DNA of 64,000 nt from Chryseosolibacter sp035628595 (GTDB lineage: Bacteria; Bacteroidota; Bacteroidia; Cytophagales; Cyclobacteriaceae), in NCBI GenBank assembly GCA_035628595.1, contig DASPJN010000017.1, positions 15,819 through 79,818 on the forward strand. Reading direction: 5' to 3'. Below are positions 8,482 to 17,440 of the stretch, piece by piece. Made by a program: the position numbers and the translations under genes. Every line of letters starts with the position of its first letter. The stretch's first letter is position 1. Below the pieces are notes generated by a model. It was not told where the DNA came from and did not search any database. It saw only the letters and a list, made by a program, of their open reading frames with translations.

Positions 8482-9924
8482 ATGTATCTCAATAAGATTA
8501 AGACATGGTATCCAACCGTGATGTTGGTGACAGTGCTACTCGCTGCATCTCTGTTCATTACGTATATGCTCACGCATGCCGGGACAAAAGTTGCACCGGC
8601 AGTGATCGGCATTATTATCGGCATTACCGTTGTCGCGGCGGTTGTAAAGGATTATCGCATCGGTTTCTATGTGCTGATGTTCATGGCGGTCTTCATGTTT
8701 TACTTCGATAGAATCGTGCAGGCGACATTTCCTCTTGGCACTGTATACGATGGTCTGGCAATGTTGACGTTTTCGGCAGTCTTCTTAAACGGATATTATA
8801 AACGAGACTGGAGTGCCTTTAAAAACCCGATTACGATTGCATTTTTTGTCGTGACAATTTATCAGGTTCTTCAAGTTGTAAATCCATCCGCAGTGTCAGT
8901 CACGGCATGGCTTGTCGCGATGCGGAATAATACATCAATTCTGCTTTACGTTGTGTGTTTTCAGATGTTCGCTTCCGCGATCGATGTGAAAAGATTTACA
9001 GTTTTCTGGCTGTCTGTCATGATGATTGTGGTTGCTTATGGATTTTACCAGGAATTTGCCGGACTCACGGCTTTTGAGGAGAGCTGGATTAACAGTGTTC
9101 CTGAAAGAATTAAGCTGTATTACATCTGGGGAAAAATGCGAAAGTTTTCTTTCCTCTCTGATCCTTCCGCGTATGGCCTTTTTACTGGGATGGGGGCGCT
9201 TGCTTTTCTTGTGCTAGCCCTGGGACCTTTTAAACCTGGAATGCGAATTCTGATGTTTTTCTGCGGCATGCTTACACTAATGGCAATGTCATATTCGGGG
9301 ACACGGACAGCAACAGCGATGGTAGCGGCTGGTATTGTATTTTATATCGTATTGACGTTGAAGAATAAGACAACGGTGGTCGCCATGATCGCAGGAGGAT
9401 TTATTGGGATAATTCTTTTTTTCGGGCCATTTTATGGTGGTACGATGAACAGAATTCGTTCAACATTCAATCCGAGCGAAGATCCTTCGATGGAAGTACG
9501 CGATATGAAGCGCGTTCGACTGCAGAGTTATGTGATGGAGCACCCGTTTGGTGGTGGCTTATACACAACCGGACAAAACGGTGTTCGTTACTCCGGTGGC
9601 CACGAGCTGGCGCAGGGCTGGGATCCTGATAGCGGATATCTGCTCATTGCGTTGGAGCTGGGCTCCGTTGGCCTTACGCTTTTTTTGATCTTCTTCGGAA
9701 TTGTAGTGATCAGGGGCATCAACAACCATTATGTAATCCGGGATCCGTTGTTAAAGACGTACAATCTCGCATACCTGGTTCCGTTTTTTGCACTCTCGGT
9801 TGCGCACTATACGCAGGATGCCGTTTTCACTAAACCGATGAACCTGATTGTGATTGCTGCCTATGCGGTGATCGTGAAGATTGCGTCGTTTGAAAGAAGA
9901 TTAGTTTCTGTTGACTTGGTTTAA
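8482..9924 (+). CDS. O-antigen ligase / Wzy-like polymerase
   Basis: A 480-residue polytopic inner-membrane protein with about 11-12 hydrophobic segments and one long periplasmic loop (about 335-390) containing DMKRVRLQSYVMEHPFGGG and WDPDSGYLLIALELGSVGL. This loop pattern, an Arg-rich stretch then HPFGGG and D-S-x-Y-L-x-x-x-x-E-x-G, is the hallmark of the Wzy_C / WaaL O-antigen ligase family. It would polymerise repeat units or ligate polymer at the periplasmic face. It lies between the 50-residue membrane protein and the TolC-like gene. Polymerase is favoured over ligase because a Wzx-like flippase and Wzc-like protein are in the same operon, but sequence alone cannot separate them. Confidence 0.88.
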   Translation: MYLNKIKTWYPTVMLVTVLLAASLFITYMLTHAGTKVAPAVIGIIIGITVVAAVVKDYRIGFYVLMFMAVFMFYFDRIVQATFPLGTVYDGLAMLTFSAVFLNGYYKRDWSAFKNPITIAFFVVTIYQVLQVVNPSAVSVTAWLVAMRNNTSILLYVVCFQMFASAIDVKRFTVFWLSVMMIVVAYGFYQEFAGLTAFEESWINSVPERIKLYYIWGKMRKFSFLSDPSAYGLFTGMGALAFLVLALGPFKPGMRILMFFCGMLTLMAMSYSGTRTATAMVAAGIVFYIVLTLKNKTTVVAMIAGGFIGIILFFGPFYGGTMNRIRSTFNPSEDPSMEVRDMKRVRLQSYVMEHPFGGGLYTTGQNGVRYSGGHELAQGWDPDSGYLLIALELGSVGLTLFLIFFGIVVIRGINNHYVIRDPLLKTYNLAYLVPFFALSVAHYTQDAVFTKPMNLIVIAAYAVIVKIASFERRLVSVDLV

Positions 9925-9938
9925 TGTAAATATAGATA

Positions 9939-10631
9939 ATGAAAAAGATTTTGCTTTTCCTGCTTATCAGTAGTACGGTTCTGGCTCAAAACGTCGATTA
10001 TAATAAGATCATTCTTCCTGCCGGCGCACAAGGCGCTGACTTCGCTGAAAAACTCGTTCAGCTTGCCTGGAAAAATCATCCAAACAATGAAATGTTCATT
10101 CGCGAAGTTAACGTAGCGAGATATGACCTGAAAAAGAGTGCAGTAGAATGGCTTGACATCGTGCACTTCCAGGCGAACCTTAACGAGTTTGTGCTGAATC
10201 CAGGAAACGACCCATTGAGCCGGGGAGCATTTTTTCCAAAGTACAACGTACGTGCTGACGTTTCTCTGGCCATGCTTTTTAACATTCCATACAATAACAA
10301 GCAAAACCGCGAACGCGTGATGATCGCGCAGACACAGGTGAATGCGCAAAAACTAGCCGTCAGGAACAATGTGCTGAAAGCCTACAACGAATACATTATG
10401 CGCGAAAAGATCTACAAGATCCAGTCACAGCTTGCCCTCGACAACGAGACATCGCATAAACTTACTGAACAACGTTTCAAAAGCGGGGAGATTACGTTTG
10501 AGGCTTATTCTACAAGCCTTACTTCGTACAGCGCAATAACCTTGTCGCAGCTTCAGGCAGAAAAGGATTTTAAAAACGCAAAACTTGATCTCGAACAAAT
10601 GATCGGCATGAAGCTGGAAGACGTGCGTTAA
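9939..10631 (+). CDS. Short TolC/OEP-like outer-membrane or periplasmic protein
   Basis: A 230-residue protein with a clear signal peptide (MKKILLFLLISSTVLA, cleaved before QNVD). The mature part shows a single outer-membrane-efflux-protein repeat: AEKLVQLAWKNHPNNEMFIR, a central strand-like stretch (about 65-115) and a long helical hairpin with the pattern LTEQRFKSGEITFEAYSTSL near 180, which is the classic TolC helix signature. Normal TolC proteins are 420-500 residues with two such repeats, so this is half-size. The ending (DLEQMIGMKLEDV) looks like a natural TolC-family end, so it is not obviously truncated. It starts 14 bases after the ligase gene and may serve in export of the polysaccharide. 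Confidence 0.82.
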   Translation: MKKILLFLLISSTVLAQNVDYNKIILPAGAQGADFAEKLVQLAWKNHPNNEMFIREVNVARYDLKKSAVEWLDIVHFQANLNEFVLNPGNDPLSRGAFFPKYNVRADVSLAMLFNIPYNNKQNRERVMIAQTQVNAQKLAVRNNVLKAYNEYIMREKIYKIQSQLALDNETSHKLTEQRFKSGEITFEAYSTSLTSYSAITLSQLQAEKDFKNAKLDLEQMIGMKLEDVR

Positions 10632-10651
10632 CAGAGAGAATTTGCAGGGCA

Positions 10652-12382
10652 TTGGAACAAACAACAGAAATTCCGATAACAACCGGTAAACGCCTGAATA
10701 TTTTCAAGCGTATTCTGCTTTATTGTTTGGTGATAAGCGTAGTGTGCGCGATCGCACTTTTGTTTTTACGTGATAATATTCTTGCTTTCATCCTTCCAGT
10801 GCTTCCTCTTGATGATGGCAAAACAGCAGCTTATTATCTCGATCTGTATAACATTATCGTCACCGAATTTGGGTGGACGGCACTAGTAATTATAATTGCT
10901 TATGCGATTTGTGATAATAAAAACGCCAGCAAGGTCACCTTGCAGGCGAAAGAATGGGCGGTAAAGAACCATAGGGAGTTTGCCGTTATCGTGGTAGTAA
11001 GTTTTGCTTCGGTGGCAACTACCGTCGCACTCTTTGCTTTAAACCAATTTCCTAATTCATCTGATGAATACGTCTATCTTTACCAGGCGCAAACGGTAAG
11101 TGATGGACGACTCTGGTATCCGGCGTCACCGGTAGAAGAGGCGTTTAGATTCAATCACATTGCCGAAAAAGACGGCATTCGTGTCGGCAGATTTCCGCCT
11201 GGCTGGCCATTACTAATGGCTATTTTTCTTTACGTAGGAGTTCCCGCTGCTCTCGTGAATATCATTCTCGGAGTACTGGCGCTTTTTGTTTTTTATCGAC
11301 TCGCGCTCAGGTTGTATGGACCCTTGATCGCAACTGCTGGGATGTCGCTGCTTGGGATTTCAGCTTTTTATATTTTTAATTCAGCGTCATATTTCTCCCA
11401 CACATCCTGCGTGTTTGAAGCGCTGGTCTTCACGTATGGCATCTATCTGTACATAGACCGAAAACAACCTTTGTTCGCGCTAATGGCCGGTGCAGCATTA
11501 GGACTCATGCTTATCACCCGGTATTACACGGCCGTCTTGATCGGGATACCATTATGTGTGATGCTATTTTATCACGAACGCCTGAAATCCTTTAAAGGTT
11601 TTTTCTGGCTGGCCGTTGGGGCACTGCCATTTTTCATTTACCTGTTGTGGTATAACTATTCAATTACTGGAGATGCATTGGAACCTGTCACTGTGTGGGC
11701 TTATGATGACGAGGGTCTTGGTTTTGTGAACGGCCACACTTTGTTGAAAGGGCTTGAGCATATCATGCGGCGCATGCTGATGTTTGCTTACTGGGTATCT
11801 CCGGTTATGCTTCTTCTTTATTTTGTATTTCTGTTTCGGAAGCGAGCTGCTAATACCGATCGCGTTGTATACGTGGAAGATTACTTTTTCATCTTTGTCA
11901 TTATTGGCTATTTATTTTACCACGAAATCGGCGGAAATCAATATGGTCCACGGTTTTACTTCGAAGCGTTTCCGTTTCTACTGTTGCTAGTACTGCGGAC
12001 TGTTTTCGCTGAAAACATTAAGTGGGCAAAAGCACTGATCATTGCATCAGCGATTGTGATGATTGTAAGACTACCACTTATAGCACACCGTGAACATATG
12101 ATTGTAAAGGAGCGAACTGACGTGTATCGACTTGTGGCGAAAGCTAACATCCAGAATGCTGTAATCTTTGTGGCGAATGGAACAAGCGTCAGACGACCTA
12201 TGCCTGCAAGTGATCTGACCCGAAATGACATATATTATCAAGCTTCAGTTCTCTATGCGTTTGATGATGCTGTGAGCAATAACGAGGTGATGAAACATTT
12301 TGCTGACCGCACTTTTTATCGATATGTTCGTCGTGACGAAGATCCCTCCGGTGTGCTCATAAAACTGAAGGGACATCAATGA
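10652..12382 (+). CDS. GT39/ArnT-like membrane glycosyltransferase
   Basis: A 576-residue GT-C type protein with about 12 membrane segments. The first large periplasmic loop begins SSDEYVYLYQAQTVSDGRLW near residue 137; the acidic pair there is where PMT/ArnT enzymes have their catalytic Asp/Glu. GRFPPGWPLLMA (near 181) is the second hallmark of the group. Such enzymes use polyprenyl-phosphate sugars and work at the periplasmic face. The start is a TTG at 10652, since no ATG occurs before the catalytic loop. It follows the TolC-like gene by 20 bases and converges on the next GT-C-like gene. The lipid-linked donor is unknown. Confidence 0.83.
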   Translation: MEQTTEIPITTGKRLNIFKRILLYCLVISVVCAIALLFLRDNILAFILPVLPLDDGKTAAYYLDLYNIIVTEFGWTALVIIIAYAICDNKNASKVTLQAKEWAVKNHREFAVIVVVSFASVATTVALFALNQFPNSSDEYVYLYQAQTVSDGRLWYPASPVEEAFRFNHIAEKDGIRVGRFPPGWPLLMAIFLYVGVPAALVNIILGVLALFVFYRLALRLYGPLIATAGMSLLGISAFYIFNSASYFSHTSCVFEALVFTYGIYLYIDRKQPLFALMAGAALGLMLITRYYTAVLIGIPLCVMLFYHERLKSFKGFFWLAVGALPFFIYLLWYNYSITGDALEPVTVWAYDDEGLGFVNGHTLLKGLEHIMRRMLMFAYWVSPVMLLLYFVFLFRKRAANTDRVVYVEDYFFIFVIIGYLFYHEIGGNQYGPRFYFEAFPFLLLLVLRTVFAENIKWAKALIIASAIVMIVRLPLIAHREHMIVKERTDVYRLVAKANIQNAVIFVANGTSVRRPMPASDLTRNDIYYQASVLYAFDDAVSNNEVMKHFADRTFYRYVRRDEDPSGVLIKLKGHQ

Positions 12383-12417
12383 GCAACTGCTTGGAAAGTT
12401 ATCTAAAGCCATTATTC

Positions 12418-14076
12418 TTATTTTGACGGCTTCGTAAACACGTGGATGAATGATTCTTCAGGCGTGCGCGGAGCCAGGAATGTAAACTCGAACTGGTAAT
12501 TTTCTTTCAGGCAATTCAAAACATCTTCCGGGTAAAAGTTGATGACCTCCTTCGTCGACACTGACTCAAAAATCACTACGTCGTATTCTTTGTTTTCAAC
12601 TTTCGTGCAGAACTCGGCTACTTCTTTTTCAAAGATGGAAACTGTCCGGTGAAACCACATCGGCTGGTTCGTCAATGGCGTGAACGGAACTTCATACGCA
12701 AGGGAAGTCAATTCACTCATGTTTAGCACTTTTGCATTTTCCTTCTGAATTGCCGGAAGCCTTTTGATTTTTGCAATGCCATCAAGCGTTGATTCTGCGA
12801 GATAGAGTTTCTCCATCGTTTTGTATTCTGTAGCGAGCCTGTATTTATGCCCGGACTGCTCTTCGTTTTTTTGAACTGTTACAGGTTTTTTCGCAATTAC
12901 ACGTTGTACATTCCGCCAGTAGATCCCCGCCCACCAGAAAACCAGGAATGACATACAGACTGCGAGGTACTGCCAACGACTTAAGTCAATGTTTAGGCGA
13001 AGGTTTGAAAAACAATACGCAAATCCGAATGCATAAAAAAAGACTTCGTTTCGATCCGGCACCGGACTCGTTACAGGTATGATGAGTGCCTGTACAATTA
13101 CACCGATACAAAGTATTGCGAACAGCACTTCTTTCTTGTTTTGGAAGAATGTTTTTCCCGAACGTGACTTGTCAAGCACAAACAACACAATAACGAACAA
13201 AAAGAATTTTTCCCAGTATGCCCACCCAAGTATCTCATTGAGAAAATCCATCAGTACCAACCGTGATTTGTGCGGCGGCTGCCCATAGTTAAACCAGTAG
13301 AGGAAATCATACTTTAATAAGGGAAGGACAAAGATTGCGGCGAACAAGAGAAACAAACCTGTGGATGAAAGGATCTTCTTTGCTGATCTGGTGACAATTG
13401 CGTCGTAAAACAAAATCGCGGCACAAAGAAGGAGGCCGAGCCCCCCGATATCTTGTTTGGTGAAGATCGTGAAAAAAGTAAAGAATGAGCTCAGTGTCAG
13501 CGACGCCCACATTTTCCAACCTGCGGTATTTTTCAGTAGCGCGTTGAGTAGAAAGTAGATGGCAATCATCTCGAATACAAACACCACATGGTTATACCAT
13601 GGCCAAAAGTTGAACGAAACGTAGGAGAAACAAAAAACTACGACGGAAAATAGAATTATTGCCGGCTTTACATCGAGCATTTTTAATATTGAACGAAACG
13701 TGATGATTGATACGAGGTTTATGAAAACCTGCGCCTTGATGAGCGTATAAAAGTATGGCCCGAAAATTTTAAAGAAAAGAGCCGGAATTACCCAGTAACC
13801 ATAGCCCATTGGTAGTGAAAAATCGCGGAAGGGCATTTGGCCCAAATACAAGCGGTAGGCCCCTTCCCACGATAGGAAAATGTTGATGCGATATGGATTG
13901 TTAAACAGCAGAGGAGCGAAGCAAAACACTAAACCAATGAACAATTCAATCCCGAAGAGTTGGTTTTCACTCAGGTGTCGCGGTGAAGTGGCAAGGTTGC
14001 CAATAGACCTGAAAATATCTTTGTAATGATAATCACCGGATTTGGAAGTGAGTATAAATTTCCTCGTATAGTTCAT
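12418..14076 (-). CDS. GT-C-like polytopic membrane protein with C-terminal soluble domain
   Basis: A 552-residue membrane protein. The first loop after helix 1 reads LSWEGAYRLYLGQMPFRDFS (about 68-87), resembling the acidic first loop of GT-C transferases of the GT39/GT87 type; about 10-11 further hydrophobic segments follow to residue ~390. The last ~140 residues are hydrophilic with alternating strand and helix character (EYDVVIFESVSTKEVINF) and should be periplasmic. I read it as a transferase using a lipid-linked sugar, probably linked to the DprE1/DprE2-like genes next door, because their start codons overlap on opposite strands at 14074-14077 and so share a promoter region. The specific family is not recognised. 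Confidence 0.72.
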   Translation of the reverse strand: MNYTRKFILTSKSGDYHYKDIFRSIGNLATSPRHLSENQLFGIELFIGLVFCFAPLLFNNPYRINIFLSWEGAYRLYLGQMPFRDFSLPMGYGYWVIPALFFKIFGPYFYTLIKAQVFINLVSIITFRSILKMLDVKPAIILFSVVVFCFSYVSFNFWPWYNHVVFVFEMIAIYFLLNALLKNTAGWKMWASLTLSSFFTFFTIFTKQDIGGLGLLLCAAILFYDAIVTRSAKKILSSTGLFLLFAAIFVLPLLKYDFLYWFNYGQPPHKSRLVLMDFLNEILGWAYWEKFFLFVIVLFVLDKSRSGKTFFQNKKEVLFAILCIGVIVQALIIPVTSPVPDRNEVFFYAFGFAYCFSNLRLNIDLSRWQYLAVCMSFLVFWWAGIYWRNVQRVIAKKPVTVQKNEEQSGHKYRLATEYKTMEKLYLAESTLDGIAKIKRLPAIQKENAKVLNMSELTSLAYEVPFTPLTNQPMWFHRTVSIFEKEVAEFCTKVENKEYDVVIFESVSTKEVINFYPEDVLNCLKENYQFEFTFLAPRTPEESFIHVFTKPSK

Positions 14077-15400
14077 GAAAAAGTTAATTACTAATTGGAA
14101 TCATTATCCTGTAGTTGAAGCTGACGAAATATCCTTTGACTATGATCGTGAGCTAACCAACAAGCTAAACGGGTTTCAAACGATCGCGCACGGAAATGGC
14201 AGATGTTATGGCGATGCATCACTTTCAACCAGTGTGATAAACACACTCCGTTACGATAAGATATTGTCATTCGATGAGCAACAAGGAATAATTACATGCC
14301 AAAGCGGAATTCTTCTTTCGGATCTATTACAGGTAATTGTTCCCCGTGGATGGTTCCTTCCTGTAACACCTGGAACGAAATTCATTACGGTGGGCGGCGC
14401 GGTTGCATCCGATGTTCATGGTAAGAATCATCATGTGGATGGATCGTTTTCGCGTCACGTTGTTTCCATGTCTGTGCTAACCGGACTCGATGAAAAGGTC
14501 ATTTGTTCCCCGACGCAAAACGCAGATTTGTTTTGGGCCACATGTGGAGGAATGGGTCTCACAGGTGTTGTGTTGGAAGTATCCTTCCGCTTAAAGAAAA
14601 TCGAAACGGCATTTATCTCCCAGAAGCAAATTAAGGCTGATAACCTTGACGAGGCAATGGTTTTATTTGCAGAGCACAGTGATCATACATATTCCGTCGC
14701 ATGGATTGACTGTCTGAAAACTGGCAATCATTTTGGCCGATGCATCCTCATACTTGGCGAGCATAGCACCCAGGGAGAGGTAAAAAGTAAACGCGATTGT
14801 CTGATGCCTAAAGAGAAATCACTCTTCAGCATGCCGTGTCATCTCCCTTCATTCGTGCTTAACGGCTGGTCTGTGAAGGCATTCAATGCGCTTTATTACG
14901 CGAAAAATTACCAGAAGGTGATGAATAGTTGCGTTCATTACGATGGCTTCTTTTACCCTTTGGACTCAATTTTAAACTGGAACAGGATCTATGGGCGGAA
15001 GGGGTTCGTGCAATACCAGTTCGTGCTTCCGTTACAAAACAGTAAAGAAGGGTTAAAGAATATCCTGACAAGAATCAATAAAATGGGGATGGGCTCATTC
15101 CTGGCTGTACTGAAATTATTCGGAGAACAGGATGACCTGATTTCATTTCCGATGAAAGGTTACACGCTGGCGCTCGACTTTCCGATGAGACCGGGGTTAC
15201 TGGATTTCCTAGACGAACTCGATGAAGTTGTTGCTGATTATGGCGGTCGGATTTATTTATCCAAAGATGCGAGAATGAAAAAAGAGATTTTTTGGGACAC
15301 CTATCCAAAGGCGGGAGTCTTTAAAGATATCCTGGAAAAGTATGACCCGAGCCATCGCTATGTTTCAGGGTTGTCAAAACGTTTAAAGCTGAAGGGATAA
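14075..15400 (+). CDS. DprE1-like FAD-dependent oxidoreductase
   Basis: A 441-residue VAO-fold flavoenzyme close to decaprenylphosphoryl-ribose 2'-oxidase. The FAD-binding domain shows HGNGRCYGDASLS near residue 39 and the stretch LPVTPGTKFITVGGAVASDV near 97-116, followed by HGKNHHVDGSF; the oxidase C-terminal domain carries SFLAVLKLFGEQ and ALDFPMRPGLLDFLDELDEV. The C-terminal end KYDPSHRYVSGLSKRLKL is also typical. In mycobacteria DprE1 and DprE2 epimerise decaprenyl-phospho-ribose to the arabinose donor. Here the next gene overlaps by one base (TAATG) and is a DprE2-like reductase, so the pair is kept. Start: MKKLITNWNHYP, the usual N-terminus. Substrate is inferred; the prenyltransferase is not in this window. 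Confidence 0.88.
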   Translation: MKKLITNWNHYPVVEADEISFDYDRELTNKLNGFQTIAHGNGRCYGDASLSTSVINTLRYDKILSFDEQQGIITCQSGILLSDLLQVIVPRGWFLPVTPGTKFITVGGAVASDVHGKNHHVDGSFSRHVVSMSVLTGLDEKVICSPTQNADLFWATCGGMGLTGVVLEVSFRLKKIETAFISQKQIKADNLDEAMVLFAEHSDHTYSVAWIDCLKTGNHFGRCILILGEHSTQGEVKSKRDCLMPKEKSLFSMPCHLPSFVLNGWSVKAFNALYYAKNYQKVMNSCVHYDGFFYPLDSILNWNRIYGRKGFVQYQFVLPLQNSKEGLKNILTRINKMGMGSFLAVLKLFGEQDDLISFPMKGYTLALDFPMRPGLLDFLDELDEVVADYGGRIYLSKDARMKKEIFWDTYPKAGVFKDILEKYDPSHRYVSGLSKRLKLKG

Positions 15401-16134
15401 TGTCACGGAACGCATTGATCCTCGGAGCAACTTCAGACATCGCAGTCGCGCTTGCCCGTAAGTTTGGCACAAACGGTTATTCAATTACGCTCGCTGCACG
15501 TAATCTCGAGAAGATAAGGGCGACACAGGCGGATATAAAAATACGCCAGCGTGTTCCGGTAGAAATCGTTTCGTTTGACGCGAATGACGTTGAAAGCCAC
15601 CAAGCGTTTTATGAATCTCTGCCGGCCAAACCAGATGTAGTGATTAGTGTATTTGGTCTTCTCGGAAATCAAACTGAAGCGCAGCAGAACTGGAAATCAT
15701 GTCAGGATATTCTTTACGCAAATTTTATTGGCGCGGTTTCCATTTTGAATATTGTTGCAAATGACATGGAGCAACGAAGGCATGGCGTCATTATCGGTAT
15801 AAGTTCCGTGGCCGGGGAACGCGGACGCCAGAGCAACTATATTTACGGCAGTGCAAAGGCGGGCTTCACAGCATACCTGTCCGGACTGCGAAACCGGCTT
15901 TGTAAAAGCAACGTGCATGTACTTACCGTAAAACCTGGGTTCGTGAAAACGCGAATGATTGAAAATATTAAGACACCTGGGCCGCTCACCTCTCTTCCTT
16001 CAAGAGTCGCCGACGACATTTACAACGCTATGGCTAAGGGGCGTAACACGATCTATACGTCGTCGATCTGGCGTCCGATCATGTATGCGATCAAGAGTAT
16101 TCCTGAGGGGCTGTTTAAGAGATTAAAGCTTTGA
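15400..16134 (+). CDS. DprE2-like short-chain dehydrogenase/reductase
   Basis: A 244-residue SDR. Its nucleotide-binding loop is ILGATSDIAVALARKF (residues 7-22), with the catalytic Ser in IGISSVAGERG and the YxxxK motif in YIYGSAKAGF near 149-158; KPGFVKTRM follows. The ATSDIA form of the glycine-rich loop is typical of decaprenyl-phospho-2-keto-ribose reductases (DprE2) rather than general SDRs. Translation is coupled to the DprE1-like gene by a TAATG overlap. It would reduce the 2-keto intermediate made by the flavoenzyme, giving the epimerised lipid-linked pentose. It is also the last gene before a ~120-base gap. Confidence 0.87.
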   Translation: MSRNALILGATSDIAVALARKFGTNGYSITLAARNLEKIRATQADIKIRQRVPVEIVSFDANDVESHQAFYESLPAKPDVVISVFGLLGNQTEAQQNWKSCQDILYANFIGAVSILNIVANDMEQRRHGVIIGISSVAGERGRQSNYIYGSAKAGFTAYLSGLRNRLCKSNVHVLTVKPGFVKTRMIENIKTPGPLTSLPSRVADDIYNAMAKGRNTIYTSSIWRPIMYAIKSIPEGLFKRLKL

Positions 16135-16251
16135 GTGTTGTCGCTTTCCTCGCCGTAAAAATTAACAAAAAACTTGTCGCTTAAGCGTCTGTATCAACTG
16201 GCTGCGGTACGTTTTTTTAACCAGTCGTGTTGAAACTCTTATTTACTAATC

Positions 16252-17334
16252 ATGCAATTCAGGGCACTTCAAATCACAGAAAAGGAAGGTGGGAAATTTG
16301 AACGAAGTATCATTGAAAGAAACATCGACGATTTGCCGCAGGGAGAAGTCATCATCAATGTACACTACTCCGCATTAAACTATAAAGACGCACTGTCTGC
16401 AACAGGCCACAAGGGAATTTCAAAGTATTTCCCTCACACGCCAGGCATTGAGGCAGCAGGCATCGTTGAGCAAAGCCGTTCGCCTAAATTTAAGGAAGGG
16501 GACGAGGTATTTCTTACCGGATATGATCTTGGAATGAATACACCTGGCGCATACGCTGAGTACATCCGCGTTCCTGCAGACTGGGTGATGCACAAGCCAA
16601 AGGGACTAAGCTGTAAAGATTGCATGACCATTGGCACCGCTGGATTTACAGCAGCCTATGCACTCCATAAAATGGAGGCGTTGGGCCAAACTCCCGACTA
16701 TGGACCAATCGTCGTTACCGGTTCAACCGGCGGAGTGGGTAGCTTGGCCGTTGCAATTCTTGGCAAAGCTGGTTACGAGGTAGTAGCAGTGACGGGTAAA
16801 GAGGATGTTGAAAAGTATTTGAAATTCCTTGGGGCTTCGCGCGTGGAACCGAGAAGTTTTCTCGATGACACTTTTGGAAAACCTTTGAAGCGCGCTTTGT
16901 GGGCCGGAGCAATCGATACCGTTTCCGGTAACATGCTCACAACTTTGTTGAAGCGATGCAAGCGCGATGGAAATATAGTAGCAACCGGACTTTTATCTTC
17001 CACCCAGTTTGCAACGACCGTGTATCCTTTTATCCTGAATGGTGTAAACTTATTGGGCATCGGCGCAGGCCAAACGCCAATGGCCCTTCGTACTCAATTA
17101 TGGACGAAGCTGATGAATGAATGGAACGTGTGTGATAAGTTGCCGGCAATTGCCCACGAAATTACACTGGATGATCTGAAGAATGTCTATATCGACGCGA
17201 TCCTTTCCGGACGAACGAAAGGAAGAGTTGTCGTTAACCTTAATCAGAATTGTAACGAGTCCCAGGTTCTGAATCAAGTGCCGGTGGAAGCACAATTCGA
17301 TAAGCGAGTTGTTATGGCTGTGAGTGCTGCATAA
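16252..17334 (+). CDS. YhdH/AcuI-type zinc-free quinone oxidoreductase
   Basis: A 360-residue medium-chain dehydrogenase/reductase. It opens MQFRALQITEKEGGKF, has NYKDALSATGHKGISKYFPH near 43, the family stretch GYDLGMNTPGAYAEYIRVP near 88-106 and the NADPH-binding loop VTGSTGGVGSLAVAILGK near 153. No zinc-binding cysteines or histidines in the usual positions. Members reduce acrylyl-CoA or related enoyl compounds with NADPH; the substrate here cannot be assigned. It is separated from the DprE2-like gene by 117 bases and followed by a strong terminator, so it is probably transcribed on its own and may not belong to the polysaccharide pathway. Confidence 0.88.
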   Translation: MQFRALQITEKEGGKFERSIIERNIDDLPQGEVIINVHYSALNYKDALSATGHKGISKYFPHTPGIEAAGIVEQSRSPKFKEGDEVFLTGYDLGMNTPGAYAEYIRVPADWVMHKPKGLSCKDCMTIGTAGFTAAYALHKMEALGQTPDYGPIVVTGSTGGVGSLAVAILGKAGYEVVAVTGKEDVEKYLKFLGASRVEPRSFLDDTFGKPLKRALWAGAIDTVSGNMLTTLLKRCKRDGNIVATGLLSSTQFATTVYPFILNGVNLLGIGAGQTPMALRTQLWTKLMNEWNVCDKLPAIAHEITLDDLKNVYIDAILSGRTKGRVVVNLNQNCNESQVLNQVPVEAQFDKRVVMAVSAA

Positions 17335-17364
17335 TATAACTTAGAATATCATATCATTTATAAC

Positions 17365-17395
17365 AAGCAGGTCATCATGATCTGCTTTTTTATTT
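17365..17395 (+). terminator. Rho-independent terminator after the YhdH-type gene
   Basis: Hairpin with arms AAGCAGGTCAT and ATGATCTGCTT (one G-U pair, near-palindromic centre) followed by a run of T at 17386-17391 and a second T-rich stretch. Placed 30 bases after the stop of the oxidoreductase and before the convergent acyltransferase stop at 17441; because the stem is nearly symmetrical it may also act on leftward transcripts. Confidence 0.75.
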
Positions 17396-17440
17396 TTGCG
17401 TTTTACGGTGGCCGGGTAGCGCGAACGCGGTGATAGATAT

